Assembly: GCF_963668665.1 (NCBI RefSeq)
Contig: NZ_OY764901.1
Location: 291,001 to 355,000, forward strand
Source: an uncultured Anaeromusa sp.
Lineage (GTDB): Bacteria > Bacillota > Negativicutes > Anaeromusales > Anaeromusaceae
DNA: 64,000 nucleotides
Direction: 5' to 3'
Below, piece after piece: positions 7,913 to 17,072 of this stretch. The notes beneath the pieces were generated by a model. The model made no database searches. It saw nothing but the letters and a program-made list of their open reading frames with translations, and was not told the origin of the DNA. Numbering within the stretch: position 1 is the first letter of the stretch; every line of letters begins with the position of its first letter. The position numbers and the translations under genes are program-made.

Positions 7913-10900
7913 TTAAAATCGGATTTTTGTCTCAATGCCAACAATTTTACGTTTTTCTTCATTAGTAGCTGCAAAAAAGCTTACATTTCGATTCAACTCA
8001 TATTTTGCCTCCCACGTATACAGCTTATTGTCCTGGTTGGTCGTATAGGTTACATACAACTGCGGCGTCAAGTACTTGCCCAAGCGAGCATTATAGCTTT
8101 TTTCTACATCCTCTTCCGTAGTATCTTTGCGTTTCAGCCATATATTCCCTAAAGCATAGCCCCGAATCATACGAAATTCATCCAGTCCCAATAAGTCACG
8201 CAGCGAATCTTCTACGTCACTGACCAGCCTAACTTCCAAGCCGGTACTAAAAAGGTCGTATACTTGCTCTGTACCAAGAGAGCTGCTGATACGGCCAAGC
8301 CCGGCCACTCCTGTATTGCGCCCTCGCAAGGTCAACATTTTGATGATTTCATCCTGCCCCATCGCCGGCTCTGAACGAAGCTGCAGTTCCATACTCTCCG
8401 CCGGCCCTGTAATGCCTAGAAAAACAACATTTTGTTGGTAAACTGTTGTCGCCCGCAGCAGCAACACGGGTAAAAAAGTTCCCCGGCGTCCAAATTCCGC
8501 TTTGGCCACATTCACCTTAAAGGGAGTTCTCAAATATTTCACAGTCCCCCTTGTAGCATGCACTTCTCCCTGTAAATGCGGCGTTTGCAGCGTCCCTCCC
8601 GCATGAACAGCGCCTTCTAATTCCATATCATAGAGCAAGGGATTATAGAGGCGCGCGCCACGCTCTACTTGAAAGTCTACATCCAAACCTAAATCCCAAC
8701 CCCACGAAGTATTACTATCAACGAGAGGAATGTTGACGCTATTGCCCTTGCCAATGGTGATCGCACCGTTCAGCTTAGGAGAACCATGATCCGGAAGCAA
8801 TTGCAGCTGCCCAGATAAAGGACCTTTAAAGTATTCGCTATCAATCTTGGCTTTATCCAAGTTTAGCTGCAACTGGTAAGCAACAAGCTCACGCCCTTGC
8901 AAATGAGCTTTCCCTGTTGCCGCAACTGTACCATTTCCCAAATGGCCCCGCAAATCTGTCAAAGACAGTTCTGTACCATCGAAGTCCATTTTGAGATGTA
9001 CATCGGACAACGGTTCTTTTAAACCTTTAACTTTTACAATCCCTTTTGGCACTTCCACCTCGCCGTACCACAATGGCTGAGACCAAGTCCCTCCTAAACG
9101 CACTTCTCCTGTTAAAGGTCCTTCCGCCCAGGCTACTTGCGGCAACATTAACGGCAGCATGCCCAAATTGGCTTCGTTCAAATTTAACCGCAAATCCATT
9201 GGACCATCGACGCCATCGCCCCGTAGCGCCGCCACCGGCACAGTCCCCCTGACCCGAGCCCGATACGGCCCGCTAGCTAACGACGCCTGTTCCACTTCGA
9301 TCTTTTTCTGATCAATCAACAACAGCGCTGTGGCTGAATCAAAGGATACGCCGCCAAACGTCCCTTGCGAGATTCCTATCGACAAGTTCACAAAAGGTTT
9401 ATCCGCCGGCCCGGACAACTGAGCGACAAAATCCAAATTCCCCTTAGCGGAAAGCTTTGGGAAAAACCAGGTTGTTAAAAGACCTGCATCCAACCCAGTT
9501 CCGCCAACTTCCAGCTGATAATCTCCTTTTAAGTCCGCACTTCCCTGGGCCACCAGCTTGCCATTTGCTCCTTGTTTAGCCTCAAAACGATGGATGGTAA
9601 CCACACTGCCTATTTGGCTGACATGAATATCCGCTTCTTCCACCGGATACCCTCTAAGCAAACCTTCCTGTAAATGACCATGTAAGTCCAAGCTGGGCAC
9701 GCCGACCTCGCCGCCTATACGCACGACGCCATCTAAGCGGCCGTCCACACCAGAATCGGCGATACTCAAAACAGGCAGCAACTGAGCTAAATGGCTGTGT
9801 TGGACTTCCAGGAAACCATCAACCACGCCATTTTCTAAATTAGCATCGCCACGGAAAGAAATAGTTCCCTGTCCCAGTTGCGCGGAAAATTGAGGTATGC
9901 TTACATAAGAAGCAACGCTCTCCACATGGCTTTTTACATTTTGTACCTTCTGCCCGTTTAAAGTTAGTTCAGGAACCGATAGATCGCCGGAAAAAGTAGG
10001 CCGGCTTCGTGTACCGCCAACCATACCGCTAAAGCTGACCAACCCCTTCACCGGATAGGGGTAATGTACCTGAATTTGCGCCAACTCAAGATCGTTGGCT
10101 TCTACCCGGAACGCTAAGTTCCCATGCGCATCCATAGACCCTTTTGCTCTAAGGCGCGCCCGCAAAATATTCAGCAGCAATTCATCCAGATCCAGGCTTC
10201 CATCTTCGTGCAAAGCATATTTACCGCTCAAACGCGAAAAGAAATACGGTGCCGCCTCAGGTTCCGTACGAAAAGACCCGTCACGCAAAATGAACTGCCC
10301 GCGTACAACAGGCGTTGTCATAGTGCCGCTAATCTGCATGGTGTTTTCCAATTTTCCCGTTACCAAAGCCGCCACGCCGGTTGCCGGCAGCAATTCCTCA
10401 AGACGAGCTTCCTTGCTTATCGCTTCCAAGGCCAGCTTGCGTTGGCCTCGCCATTCCAAATTTCCTCGCAGTACATGCTCTGCTTGGCCCCGTTGCAACA
10501 TACCTTGCCGTAATTCCAGTCGGTCGCCGACAATATCAGCTTGTGCAAACAGCGAATCGTAGGGCGCTCCGGCCAATTCACCGGAGCTAGCTTTCAGTTC
10601 CAATACGCCCTGCGGCTGTTTCCAATTGCCAGCAAGCTGCAAGGCTATATCGGCTCGGCCTGAAAACGGTTTCCCTTGAAGAAGCGGTTGCAGTCGTTCC
10701 AGCGGCAACTGGCTGCCAAAGAACTGCAACTGCACTTCTTCCCCGCGAAGATTTCCAATGCCAGCCAGACTGCCTCCCCCGATTTCGCCCTGCAATTGCA
10801 CATCTTGGCCGTCGTCGTGTTGAACCAGCACCGCGGTAAGACTTTCCGCCGCAACACCTTGCCAGCTTCCCGCACGCACCTCCAGCGTCCCCTGCAGTAC

Positions 10901-12322
10901 TGACGGACGTGTCCCCCAGCCTTTTCCTTCCATATAGCCGTCTACGCTGAGCATGCCATCTACGCCTTGTTTGGCCAGCTCTGGAACCAACGAAGCTAAA
11001 GAAGGCAAGGACAGATTTCTTCCTTGGCAGGCCAGTCTATAACGCTGGTCCTTCCATTGCAGCCAGCCGCTTCCTTTGAGCAAGCCCCCGGCTACATCTC
11101 CCTCAAAAGAAAGCACTGTTAATTGTTCCAAATCTGCTTGCAGCCTTGCTTCAGCCCGCTCCATAGATATTCCGCCAAGATCCGCCTTATGCAATTCCAC
11201 TGTTCCCGCTACCTGCGGCTGCTTAAGCGAACCACTCAACTGCAAATCAAACCCAGCATCACCAGCCATGGCGATCACGATATTGGGTACATATGATTTC
11301 AACTTTGCCAGATCCACATGATCCGCTTTACTTTGTAAATCAAAGGTCAACTGCTCCAGTTTTCCAAATTCCCCAGCCGCCCCCCGCGGTAAATGAAGAT
11401 AGCCGCGCACCACCGCCGACTGCCCTGCCGCTTTGCCGCGTAAGGCCACATACGCCTTATGCTCATTTTCTTTATGCAAAGAAGCCAAGGTCACCATGCC
11501 ATTTACATCTTCCACAGGAACACCGGCGATCTCGGCAGACACATGTTCCAGCTGCGCATCCAAATTGACAGCCGGCCGGCCGCTGCCTTCCTGTCGCAAA
11601 AAAATCCCAGCCTGCGAAATGCTGCCAGTAAGATTTTTTATCTGAGCCTCTGCAGGCAATAGCGGCGCCAACTGAGAAAGAGCCAGTTGCGGAACCTGAA
11701 GGTTTACCAGCCCCTGTCCTTCATCGTTCCAGCGGCCTTGGGCCGTCAGCTCCTGTCCGTCAAAAACGGTCTTCAAATCCAATACGGTTTTGGATTCTTC
11801 GCTGATATGCACCGAGCCGGCCAAGTTTTCCAATTTCCACGCCCCTCGCGGCAATGAAATATGTACAGTTCCTTCTACCAAGATAATATCTGCATCCAAC
11901 CGGCTTTCCCCTTCCGGACGCTGGCGCAAAAACTCCTCCCAGGGCCATGTTCCCTGTGAGTCTTGCTCAATGAACACGCGAGGCTGCTCCACCTTTATCT
12001 CCGAAACCGCTTTAACCGGTTCCAACTGCCCCAAGGCCCGCAATGGATTTAGCTTCACCTCTATGCGCTGCGCGGTCAGTAAAGTCACTCCTCCCGGTGC
12101 CGCAGTTCGCAGCTCGGTATCGCGCAAAACCACCGACAGCGGCGTTTCCCAGGAAACAGAGCCTACCGACAGTTCTCCCCCTAAGGACGCACTGAGCTGC
12201 TGCACTACGCCAGGACGAGCCTCCTCCAGCCAGGTTGCACTCCACTGGTATATTCCCCAAAAAAGAAGGAGGGTCACTGCAGCTAAAACACTCGCCCCTT
12301 GTACCAAGCGACGTTTGTTCAC
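7913..12322 (-). CDS. tamB: TamB-family translocation/assembly and lipid-bridge protein
   Basis: Giant periplasmic AsmA/TamB-type protein (1469 residues) that bridges inner and outer membranes; TamB relatives are linked to phospholipid transport and barrel assembly. One N-terminal membrane anchor (residues about 10-30) is followed by long repetitive beta-strand segments forming a groove. The C-terminal TamB domain is recognisable from about residue 1200 (GTVKYLRTPFKVNVAKAEF, ITGPAESMELQLRSEP). It starts with GTG 8 nt after AGGAGG. No TamA is adjacent; BamA is encoded three genes downstream in the same direction, which suggests BamA or another Omp85 protein is its partner. Confidence 0.95.
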   Translation of the reverse strand: MNKRRLVQGASVLAAVTLLLFWGIYQWSATWLEEARPGVVQQLSASLGGELSVGSVSWETPLSVVLRDTELRTAAPGGVTLLTAQRIEVKLNPLRALGQLEPVKAVSEIKVEQPRVFIEQDSQGTWPWEEFLRQRPEGESRLDADIILVEGTVHISLPRGAWKLENLAGSVHISEESKTVLDLKTVFDGQELTAQGRWNDEGQGLVNLQVPQLALSQLAPLLPAEAQIKNLTGSISQAGIFLRQEGSGRPAVNLDAQLEHVSAEIAGVPVEDVNGMVTLASLHKENEHKAYVALRGKAAGQSAVVRGYLHLPRGAAGEFGKLEQLTFDLQSKADHVDLAKLKSYVPNIVIAMAGDAGFDLQLSGSLKQPQVAGTVELHKADLGGISMERAEARLQADLEQLTVLSFEGDVAGGLLKGSGWLQWKDQRYRLACQGRNLSLPSLASLVPELAKQGVDGMLSVDGYMEGKGWGTRPSVLQGTLEVRAGSWQGVAAESLTAVLVQHDDGQDVQLQGEIGGGSLAGIGNLRGEEVQLQFFGSQLPLERLQPLLQGKPFSGRADIALQLAGNWKQPQGVLELKASSGELAGAPYDSLFAQADIVGDRLELRQGMLQRGQAEHVLRGNLEWRGQRKLALEAISKEARLEELLPATGVAALVTGKLENTMQISGTMTTPVVRGQFILRDGSFRTEPEAAPYFFSRLSGKYALHEDGSLDLDELLLNILRARLRAKGSMDAHGNLAFRVEANDLELAQIQVHYPYPVKGLVSFSGMVGGTRSRPTFSGDLSVPELTLNGQKVQNVKSHVESVASYVSIPQFSAQLGQGTISFRGDANLENGVVDGFLEVQHSHLAQLLPVLSIADSGVDGRLDGVVRIGGEVGVPSLDLHGHLQEGLLRGYPVEEADIHVSQIGSVVTIHRFEAKQGANGKLVAQGSADLKGDYQLEVGGTGLDAGLLTTWFFPKLSAKGNLDFVAQLSGPADKPFVNLSIGISQGTFGGVSFDSATALLLIDQKKIEVEQASLASGPYRARVRGTVPVAALRGDGVDGPMDLRLNLNEANLGMLPLMLPQVAWAEGPLTGEVRLGGTWSQPLWYGEVEVPKGIVKVKGLKEPLSDVHLKMDFDGTELSLTDLRGHLGNGTVAATGKAHLQGRELVAYQLQLNLDKAKIDSEYFKGPLSGQLQLLPDHGSPKLNGAITIGKGNSVNIPLVDSNTSWGWDLGLDVDFQVERGARLYNPLLYDMELEGAVHAGGTLQTPHLQGEVHATRGTVKYLRTPFKVNVAKAEFGRRGTFLPVLLLRATTVYQQNVVFLGITGPAESMELQLRSEPAMGQDEIIKMLTLRGRNTGVAGLGRISSSLGTEQVYDLFSTGLEVRLVSDVEDSLRDLLGLDEFRMIRGYALGNIWLKRKDTTEEDVEKSYNARLGKYLTPQLYVTYTTNQDNKLYTWEAKYELNRNVSFFAATNEEKRKIVGIETKIRF

Positions 12323-12348
12323 ACTCGTCCCCTCCTTTCTCTCCCTAT

Positions 12349-13638
12349 CTATTTACGAGCAACAGGAATCCCCATCGCTTTTTCCAATTTCGCCTTGCTG
12401 GTGTTGTAGTCGTATAAGGCTTGAATATAGTTGGTTTTCGCCTGTGTCAACGCTACCTGCGAATCCATTACATCCAAGTTGGTGCCTACGCCAGCGCTGT
12501 AGCGAACTTGAGCAATTTTATAATCTTCTTCAGCTTGTAAAACCGCCACTTTGGTCGTATCAATGCGCTTTTCCGCTTCCTGCATGTTTAAATAAGCCTG
12601 GCGCACTTCCAGATGAGCGGCATCACGCGTCTTGCGCATCTGCTCCTGCGCTTTTTCCACCGATGCCTTAGCCTGGCTAATTTTTGCATCGGTCAAACCG
12701 GAATCAAATACATTCCAGTTAGTAGTAACATAAACGCGCCAGTTACTATTGTTGTCTCCGGGAAAAGCGTCATCATAAAAATCGTACAATGAAGACAAAG
12801 CAACAGTAGGCTTTTTACCGCTTTGCGCAATTTGCACGCCTTTCACAGTCGAAGTCAAAGAATCTTTGGCCTGCAGTACATCTGGACGATTCTTTAAAGC
12901 ATAGTCGATACAGTCTATCATCGACTGCTCATATTTCTGATATGCCAGTTCCTCCTTCAATGTAATCTTCGTGTCCAAGGGCAGTCCAATTACATTATTG
13001 AGAGAAGAAACCGACACCTCATAAGTGTTGTCCGCTTTAATCAGCGTCTGCTTGGCATTGGCCAATTCTACTTCGGAACGCAGCACATCGGACTTGGCTA
13101 CAGTACCAACATTAAATTGCGCCTGCACATTTTTCAAATGCGCTTCCAGGCGTTCCACCGACTCTTTATCCACTTGAACCATATTGCTGGCTTGCAGCAC
13201 GTCATAATAGCCGGTTGTTGCATCAAGCTTCATCTGCTGCCAAGCCTGTTCCACGCTCAGGTTTGCCGAATGCACGCCTACCTTGGCTTGATCAATGGAC
13301 CCTTCCAGCTGCCCGCCCGTATAAAGAGGCACCGTCATAGTCACTGTATTTTCGTACAAGTTTTCAGTATACGATGAACTATAGTTTCCGCCGCGACGAT
13401 TGTCAGTATGTGTATAGTTCAACACTGGCATACGTCCGGCCCGCGCCTGCCGCAAAGCGCCTTCCGCCTTTTTCTGATCCGCCAATGCCATTTGGCCGGT
13501 CGGATTAGTAGCCAGGGCCTTTTCAATCGCTTCCTGCAACGTCAAATCAACGTCAGCCGCCCATGCAGTTTGCCCGCACAACAACCCGCTTACCAGCATT
13601 GCTGTCATCACTGTTTTCCAACCTTTACGTTTCTGCAC
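12349..13638 (-). CDS. TolC-family outer-membrane efflux protein
   Basis: Outer-membrane channel of the TolC type for efflux pumps or type I secretion. The protein has a signal peptide ending AWAAD, then two OEP repeats (from about residues 30 and 240) rich in long Ala/Gln/Lys helices, with TLQEAIEKALATNP as the typical N-terminal motif. A GTG 7 nt after AGGAGG is chosen as start; a longer ATG start at 13662 would bury this ribosome site inside the gene. It is the first gene after the promoter at 13737-13766 and precedes tamB by 26 nt. The pump partners are not in this window. Confidence 0.93.
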   Translation of the reverse strand: MQKRKGWKTVMTAMLVSGLLCGQTAWAADVDLTLQEAIEKALATNPTGQMALADQKKAEGALRQARAGRMPVLNYTHTDNRRGGNYSSSYTENLYENTVTMTVPLYTGGQLEGSIDQAKVGVHSANLSVEQAWQQMKLDATTGYYDVLQASNMVQVDKESVERLEAHLKNVQAQFNVGTVAKSDVLRSEVELANAKQTLIKADNTYEVSVSSLNNVIGLPLDTKITLKEELAYQKYEQSMIDCIDYALKNRPDVLQAKDSLTSTVKGVQIAQSGKKPTVALSSLYDFYDDAFPGDNNSNWRVYVTTNWNVFDSGLTDAKISQAKASVEKAQEQMRKTRDAAHLEVRQAYLNMQEAEKRIDTTKVAVLQAEEDYKIAQVRYSAGVGTNLDVMDSQVALTQAKTNYIQALYDYNTSKAKLEKAMGIPVARK

Positions 13639-13736
13639 CTTGCATCCTCCTTCATATTCCAAGCCGTGTTATAAACTCAATCTCATTTTTATTGCGCCAC
13701 CGTCTGACCAAGCAGTCAGCACAGCATAGCTTCTCC

Positions 13737-13766
13737 ATTATACGAGCGTTTTTTCTTGCTTGTCAA
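13737..13766 (-). promoter_or_regulatory. Sigma-A type promoter for the tolC-tamB-bamA operon
   Basis: TTGACA (13761-13766) and TATAAT (13737-13742) on the minus strand with an 18-nt spacer, about 100 nt upstream of the tolC GTG start. Both hexamers are perfect matches. It lies just after the end of mlaD, so the tolC-to-barrel genes can be transcribed separately from the mla genes. Confidence 0.85.
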
Positions 13767-13793
13767 TGCTCTCCTCCCACCCTCAACTTCCTT

Positions 13794-15083
13794 TTAAAAA
13801 GAAGTCCTAACACCAAAATAGGTGGTTTCGCGCGTATTCTTACCGGCGCTGTCCGTCTGGCCCACTAGCCAGGTCTGCGGCGCAATGCGCCACTGACTGC
13901 GCACTTTCCATCGCAAATCATTAGGGTCATAGGCATCCACGGAAACAATCCAGTTTTTGCTCAAATGGTTATCCACACCCAGTCCCAGCTTACTATCCAT
14001 CAAGCCCGCCCTAAAGTCAAGATCGCCATTGCGCCGTCCCATTTGCAAGGTAGTCTTAGTTCCTTCTCCCAAATTGGAAAAGCCCAGCAAGGCAAAGTCC
14101 TTTTCCGAGGTATCCAACCGCAAGTCGATATCCGTCCGATATTTCCGTTGCTCTGGATTATAGAAGAAATCAACATCGCCGCCGATCTTCATAGAGTCAA
14201 ATTTGCCCAACATTCGATTGGCCTTTTCACTGGCTTCCCTGGCATTGCGCAAGGTTGCTTTGATATTACGGCTTGTTTCCGGATCGCTTGCAATCCCGTC
14301 CAACGAAGTAGCGATACTTTCAATTCGCGCGCTGGCATTTTTCATGTTGTGCAGCATTTCGCGCATATCCCGGGCGGTTTCGCCGTTATTATCCAGCGTA
14401 GCCACCATGGTATCCACCCGCGCAGACAAATTGCGAAGATTTTCTGACATCACTTGTAAGTTCCCCACCATGGTACGAATGTCGCTTTCGTTCTGCACCG
14501 CCATACGCGCCAGCGCAGCCGTAAGCTCTTCCATGTTTTGAGCAATCGCTTTCGAACGTAAAAGCGCTTGCTTTAAGGAATCTTTTACTGCCGGGTCCCC
14601 CACTAAATCATTAAAATGCGCCAACAGCGTCCTCATTTCCGCCATTGTTTTGTCGGCGGATGCCATGACGGAATCGATTCCCTGCGCCTCCGCGCCGACC
14701 ACAACCTCTCCTGGATGCAGATTATGCTCGCTAGGTTTGTTCGGCGGTAAAATCGTTATGTACTTTTCTCCTAAAAGTCCTTCTGAAGCAATAGTAAAGA
14801 CAGACCCGCGCGGAATTCGCACATGGTCAAAAATACGCAAGTTTACCGTCACGCCGGTAGTCGTCATTTCCACCGACTGCACACGCCCCACATCTACGCC
14901 CGCATAACGAACAATGGCCCCATCTTTAAGGCCGCCGACCTGACTGAATACAGCTTGAATCGGATAGCCTTTGGTCGTTAGGCTAAAGCCTCCCAAGTAC
15001 ATAATCATCAGGGCCAGCAGTACCGCTGCCGCTATGGTAGCCGCACCAACCTTCACTTCCGTGCTATTCGTGCTTGCCTTCAC
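13794..15083 (-). CDS. mlaD: MlaD-like MCE protein with C-terminal outer-membrane barrel
   Basis: Substrate-binding MCE protein of the Mla phospholipid transport system. One inner-membrane helix (residues about 13-32), the MCE domain (about 38-118, with VGRVQSVEM and LLGEKYITI), then a long helical region with Asp/Asn/Met-rich repeats (about 135-290), and finally an aromatic, alternating beta segment from about 300 ending VRTSF. Proteobacterial MlaD is near 180 residues and has no barrel. A fused, membrane-spanning MlaD has been described in Veillonella, and this has the same plan. It overlaps the end of mlaF by 20 nt. Confidence 0.92.
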   Translation of the reverse strand: MKASTNSTEVKVGAATIAAAVLLALMIMYLGGFSLTTKGYPIQAVFSQVGGLKDGAIVRYAGVDVGRVQSVEMTTTGVTVNLRIFDHVRIPRGSVFTIASEGLLGEKYITILPPNKPSEHNLHPGEVVVGAEAQGIDSVMASADKTMAEMRTLLAHFNDLVGDPAVKDSLKQALLRSKAIAQNMEELTAALARMAVQNESDIRTMVGNLQVMSENLRNLSARVDTMVATLDNNGETARDMREMLHNMKNASARIESIATSLDGIASDPETSRNIKATLRNAREASEKANRMLGKFDSMKIGGDVDFFYNPEQRKYRTDIDLRLDTSEKDFALLGFSNLGEGTKTTLQMGRRNGDLDFRAGLMDSKLGLGVDNHLSKNWIVSVDAYDPNDLRWKVRSQWRIAPQTWLVGQTDSAGKNTRETTYFGVRTSF

Positions 15084-15858
15084 TCAACATCCTCCTCATG
15101 GCGGCCGTCCCCGGCCGTTTCATTCCATGAATAAACTGATAGACAACAGGATCTGCCGTCTCTTGCATCCGTTCTTTCGTATCAACGGCAATGACTTTTC
15201 CTTCATGTAACATGGCAATCCGATCTGCAATGCGCATGGCGCTGTTCATATAGTGCGTAACCACTACCGAAGTCACTCCAGTCATACGTCGGGCCCCTAA
15301 AATCAGCCTGTCTATTTTCTCTGTCATCACTGGGTCCAAGCCTGCTGCCGGTTCATCATACAAGACTACTTCCGGGTTATTGGCAATGGCTCTAGCCAAG
15401 CTAACCCTTTTCTTCATGCCCCCCGACAGTTGCCCTGGCAACAGGTCTTCCCGCCCAACCAAGCCTACCATACGTAGTTTACGCCGAACGATCTTGGTTA
15501 TTTCTTCTTCCCCCAGTTTCGTATGCTGTCGCAAGCCAAAGGCTACATTATCGCCTACCGTCATAGAGTCAAATAGAGCCGAATACTGAAAGACCATGCC
15601 CATGCGCAAACGAACTTGATTCATAGCCTCTTCGTCCAGCTGCGTTACATCCTCCCCCAGCACCCAAATGCGACCGCTCGTCGGCTTAGCCAAGCCGATG
15701 ATCAAACGCAGCAGCGTACTCTTGCCTGACCCGCTAGGGCCGATAATGACAAAAATCTCACCTTTATGGATTTCTAAGTTAACATCGCGCAAAATATGTC
15801 GGCCATCCCACTGGACATTGACATCTTCCAGGCGAATCACAGGTTCTCCCACACCCAC
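15064..15858 (-). CDS. mlaF: Mla transport ATP-binding protein
   Basis: ABC ATPase powering phospholipid movement between membranes with MlaE and MlaD. It has Walker A GPSGSGKST (residues about 38-46), the signature LSGGMKKR, Walker B VVLYDEPAAGLDP and a switch histidine (VVVTH). The 264-residue length is normal. The start is GTG 6 nt after GAGG. It lies 13 nt after mlaE and overlaps mlaD, a compact E-F-D operon. MlaB and MlaC are not seen, consistent with a simplified system in diderm Firmicutes. Confidence 0.95.
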   Translation of the reverse strand: MGVGEPVIRLEDVNVQWDGRHILRDVNLEIHKGEIFVIIGPSGSGKSTLLRLIIGLAKPTSGRIWVLGEDVTQLDEEAMNQVRLRMGMVFQYSALFDSMTVGDNVAFGLRQHTKLGEEEITKIVRRKLRMVGLVGREDLLPGQLSGGMKKRVSLARAIANNPEVVLYDEPAAGLDPVMTEKIDRLILGARRMTGVTSVVVTHYMNSAMRIADRIAMLHEGKVIAVDTKERMQETADPVVYQFIHGMKRPGTAAMRRMLSEGKHE

Positions 15859-15871
15859 AGGCCACCTCGTT

Positions 15872-16648
15872 TCAACGATACAGAAGCAACGAAAGAAAAT
15901 AATTGCTCACAAATATTAAAATAATCGAATTGACAACCGAACCGGTCGTCGCTTTTCCGACGCCTTCGGCGCCAGCTTCCGCGTGCAAGCCTTTATAGCA
16001 TCCCGTTAAGGCGATAATCACGCCGAAAAAAGCCGCTTTCACCAAGCCGCCGGTAACATCATTCACCACGGCAAACACTTTAATAGAATTCAAAAATGTC
16101 TGCGAACCAATGCCTGCGTAAAAAGTAGCCACCAAATAGCCGCCAATGGTTCCGATCAAATCTGCAAACACCACAAGCATCGGCAACATGACAACCATCG
16201 CCAAAAGGCGGGGTACAACAAGATACGCCACCGGATTCGTCGCCATTACTCGTAATGCATCAATTTGCTCCGTTACCTTCATCGAGCCGATTTCAGCCGT
16301 AATGGCCGCACCTACACGACCGGCAACCACCACGCCTGTCAAAACCGGCGATAGCTCGCGGCCCATAGCAATGGCAATAACACCGCCCACTGAAGACTGC
16401 GCTCCATACTTAATAAATTCACTAGCCGTCTGAACCGTCATAACCATGCCGGTAAACAGCATAGTCAGCATGACAATCGGCAAGGAGTTCACTCCCAAAT
16501 GGGCCATTTGCTGCAGCGTATGACGCACGCTCGGTCGCTGTCGAAACAGCTGTCGAAACGTGTCCAGAGCCAAAAGGCTAAAACGGCCGCAACGCGCACA
16601 CGCGCCTAACACAGACCGACCAATTGCTCCAAAAAATTCTTCGACCAT
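15872..16648 (-). CDS. mlaE: Mla transport permease
   Basis: Integral inner-membrane permease of the Mla ABC complex (258 residues, about five membrane helices). The conserved MlaE segments are GRVGAAITAEIGSMKVTEQIDALRV (split across residues about 108-132) and the ATNPVAYLVVPR loop. AGGAGG precedes the ATG. It is the first gene of the mlaE-mlaF-mlaD operon. Upstream DNA is a repeat-rich spacer in which I see only weak promoter-like hexamers. Confidence 0.95.
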   Translation of the reverse strand: MVEEFFGAIGRSVLGACARCGRFSLLALDTFRQLFRQRPSVRHTLQQMAHLGVNSLPIVMLTMLFTGMVMTVQTASEFIKYGAQSSVGGVIAIAMGRELSPVLTGVVVAGRVGAAITAEIGSMKVTEQIDALRVMATNPVAYLVVPRLLAMVVMLPMLVVFADLIGTIGGYLVATFYAGIGSQTFLNSIKVFAVVNDVTGGLVKAAFFGVIIALTGCYKGLHAEAGAEGVGKATTGSVVNSIILIFVSNYFLSLLLYR

Positions 16649-17035
16649 GCGCCGCCTCCTTTTTGCCTACTTGCCAATTTTTTATAATTCCATACCGAGG
16701 GCGCACTTCCCTGCTAAGATGGTGAAATTTTTGGTGAAGAGGGGGCCAAAGTACGAATTTTCAACAGGAGTAGAGGGAGTAGATGGAGGGTACCAAAGAG
16801 CATAATCGGAAAAGCAAGAGAGATTGCCGCGTCGCTACGCTCCTCGCAACGACGTGCAAAGCCTGCTGACAATACGCTAAGAAAGCAATCATCGCTCTAA
16901 CTAACTATCTTCTTTACGAGCAACCTGAAGCAACCTCCTCGTGCATTTCTTATATTAAAATCAAACTTCGTAACCCTCACTTTACTCACTCTACTCTTGT
17001 TAAATCCATATTTTCCCGTATCTTTCTCCAGACAA
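16649..17035. repeat. Nested palindromic repeats in the mlaE upstream spacer
   Basis: No gene is credible here. Outer arms around 16768-16793 (CAACAGGAGTAGAGGGAGTA) and 16978-17003 (its approximate reverse complement, CACTCTACTCTTGTTAA) form one palindromic element. Inside it lies a second element, 16821-16941: the left arm AGATTGCCGCGTCGCTACG is intact, while the right arm, near TCTTTACGAGCAACCTGAAG, is degenerate. The inner element is the same family as 40721-40842. Confidence 0.7.
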
Positions 17036-17068
17036 GAAACTCCTGGCGCAAAATGCACCAGGAGTTTC
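17036..17068 (-). terminator. Intrinsic terminator after the S55 gene
   Basis: A 14-bp stem with one G-U pair (GAAACTCCTGGTGC on the minus strand) and the 5-nt loop ATTTT lies 5 nt after the stop at 17073. The following T-run is weak, but stem strength and position support termination. Confidence 0.75.
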
Positions 17069-17072
17069 TGTC

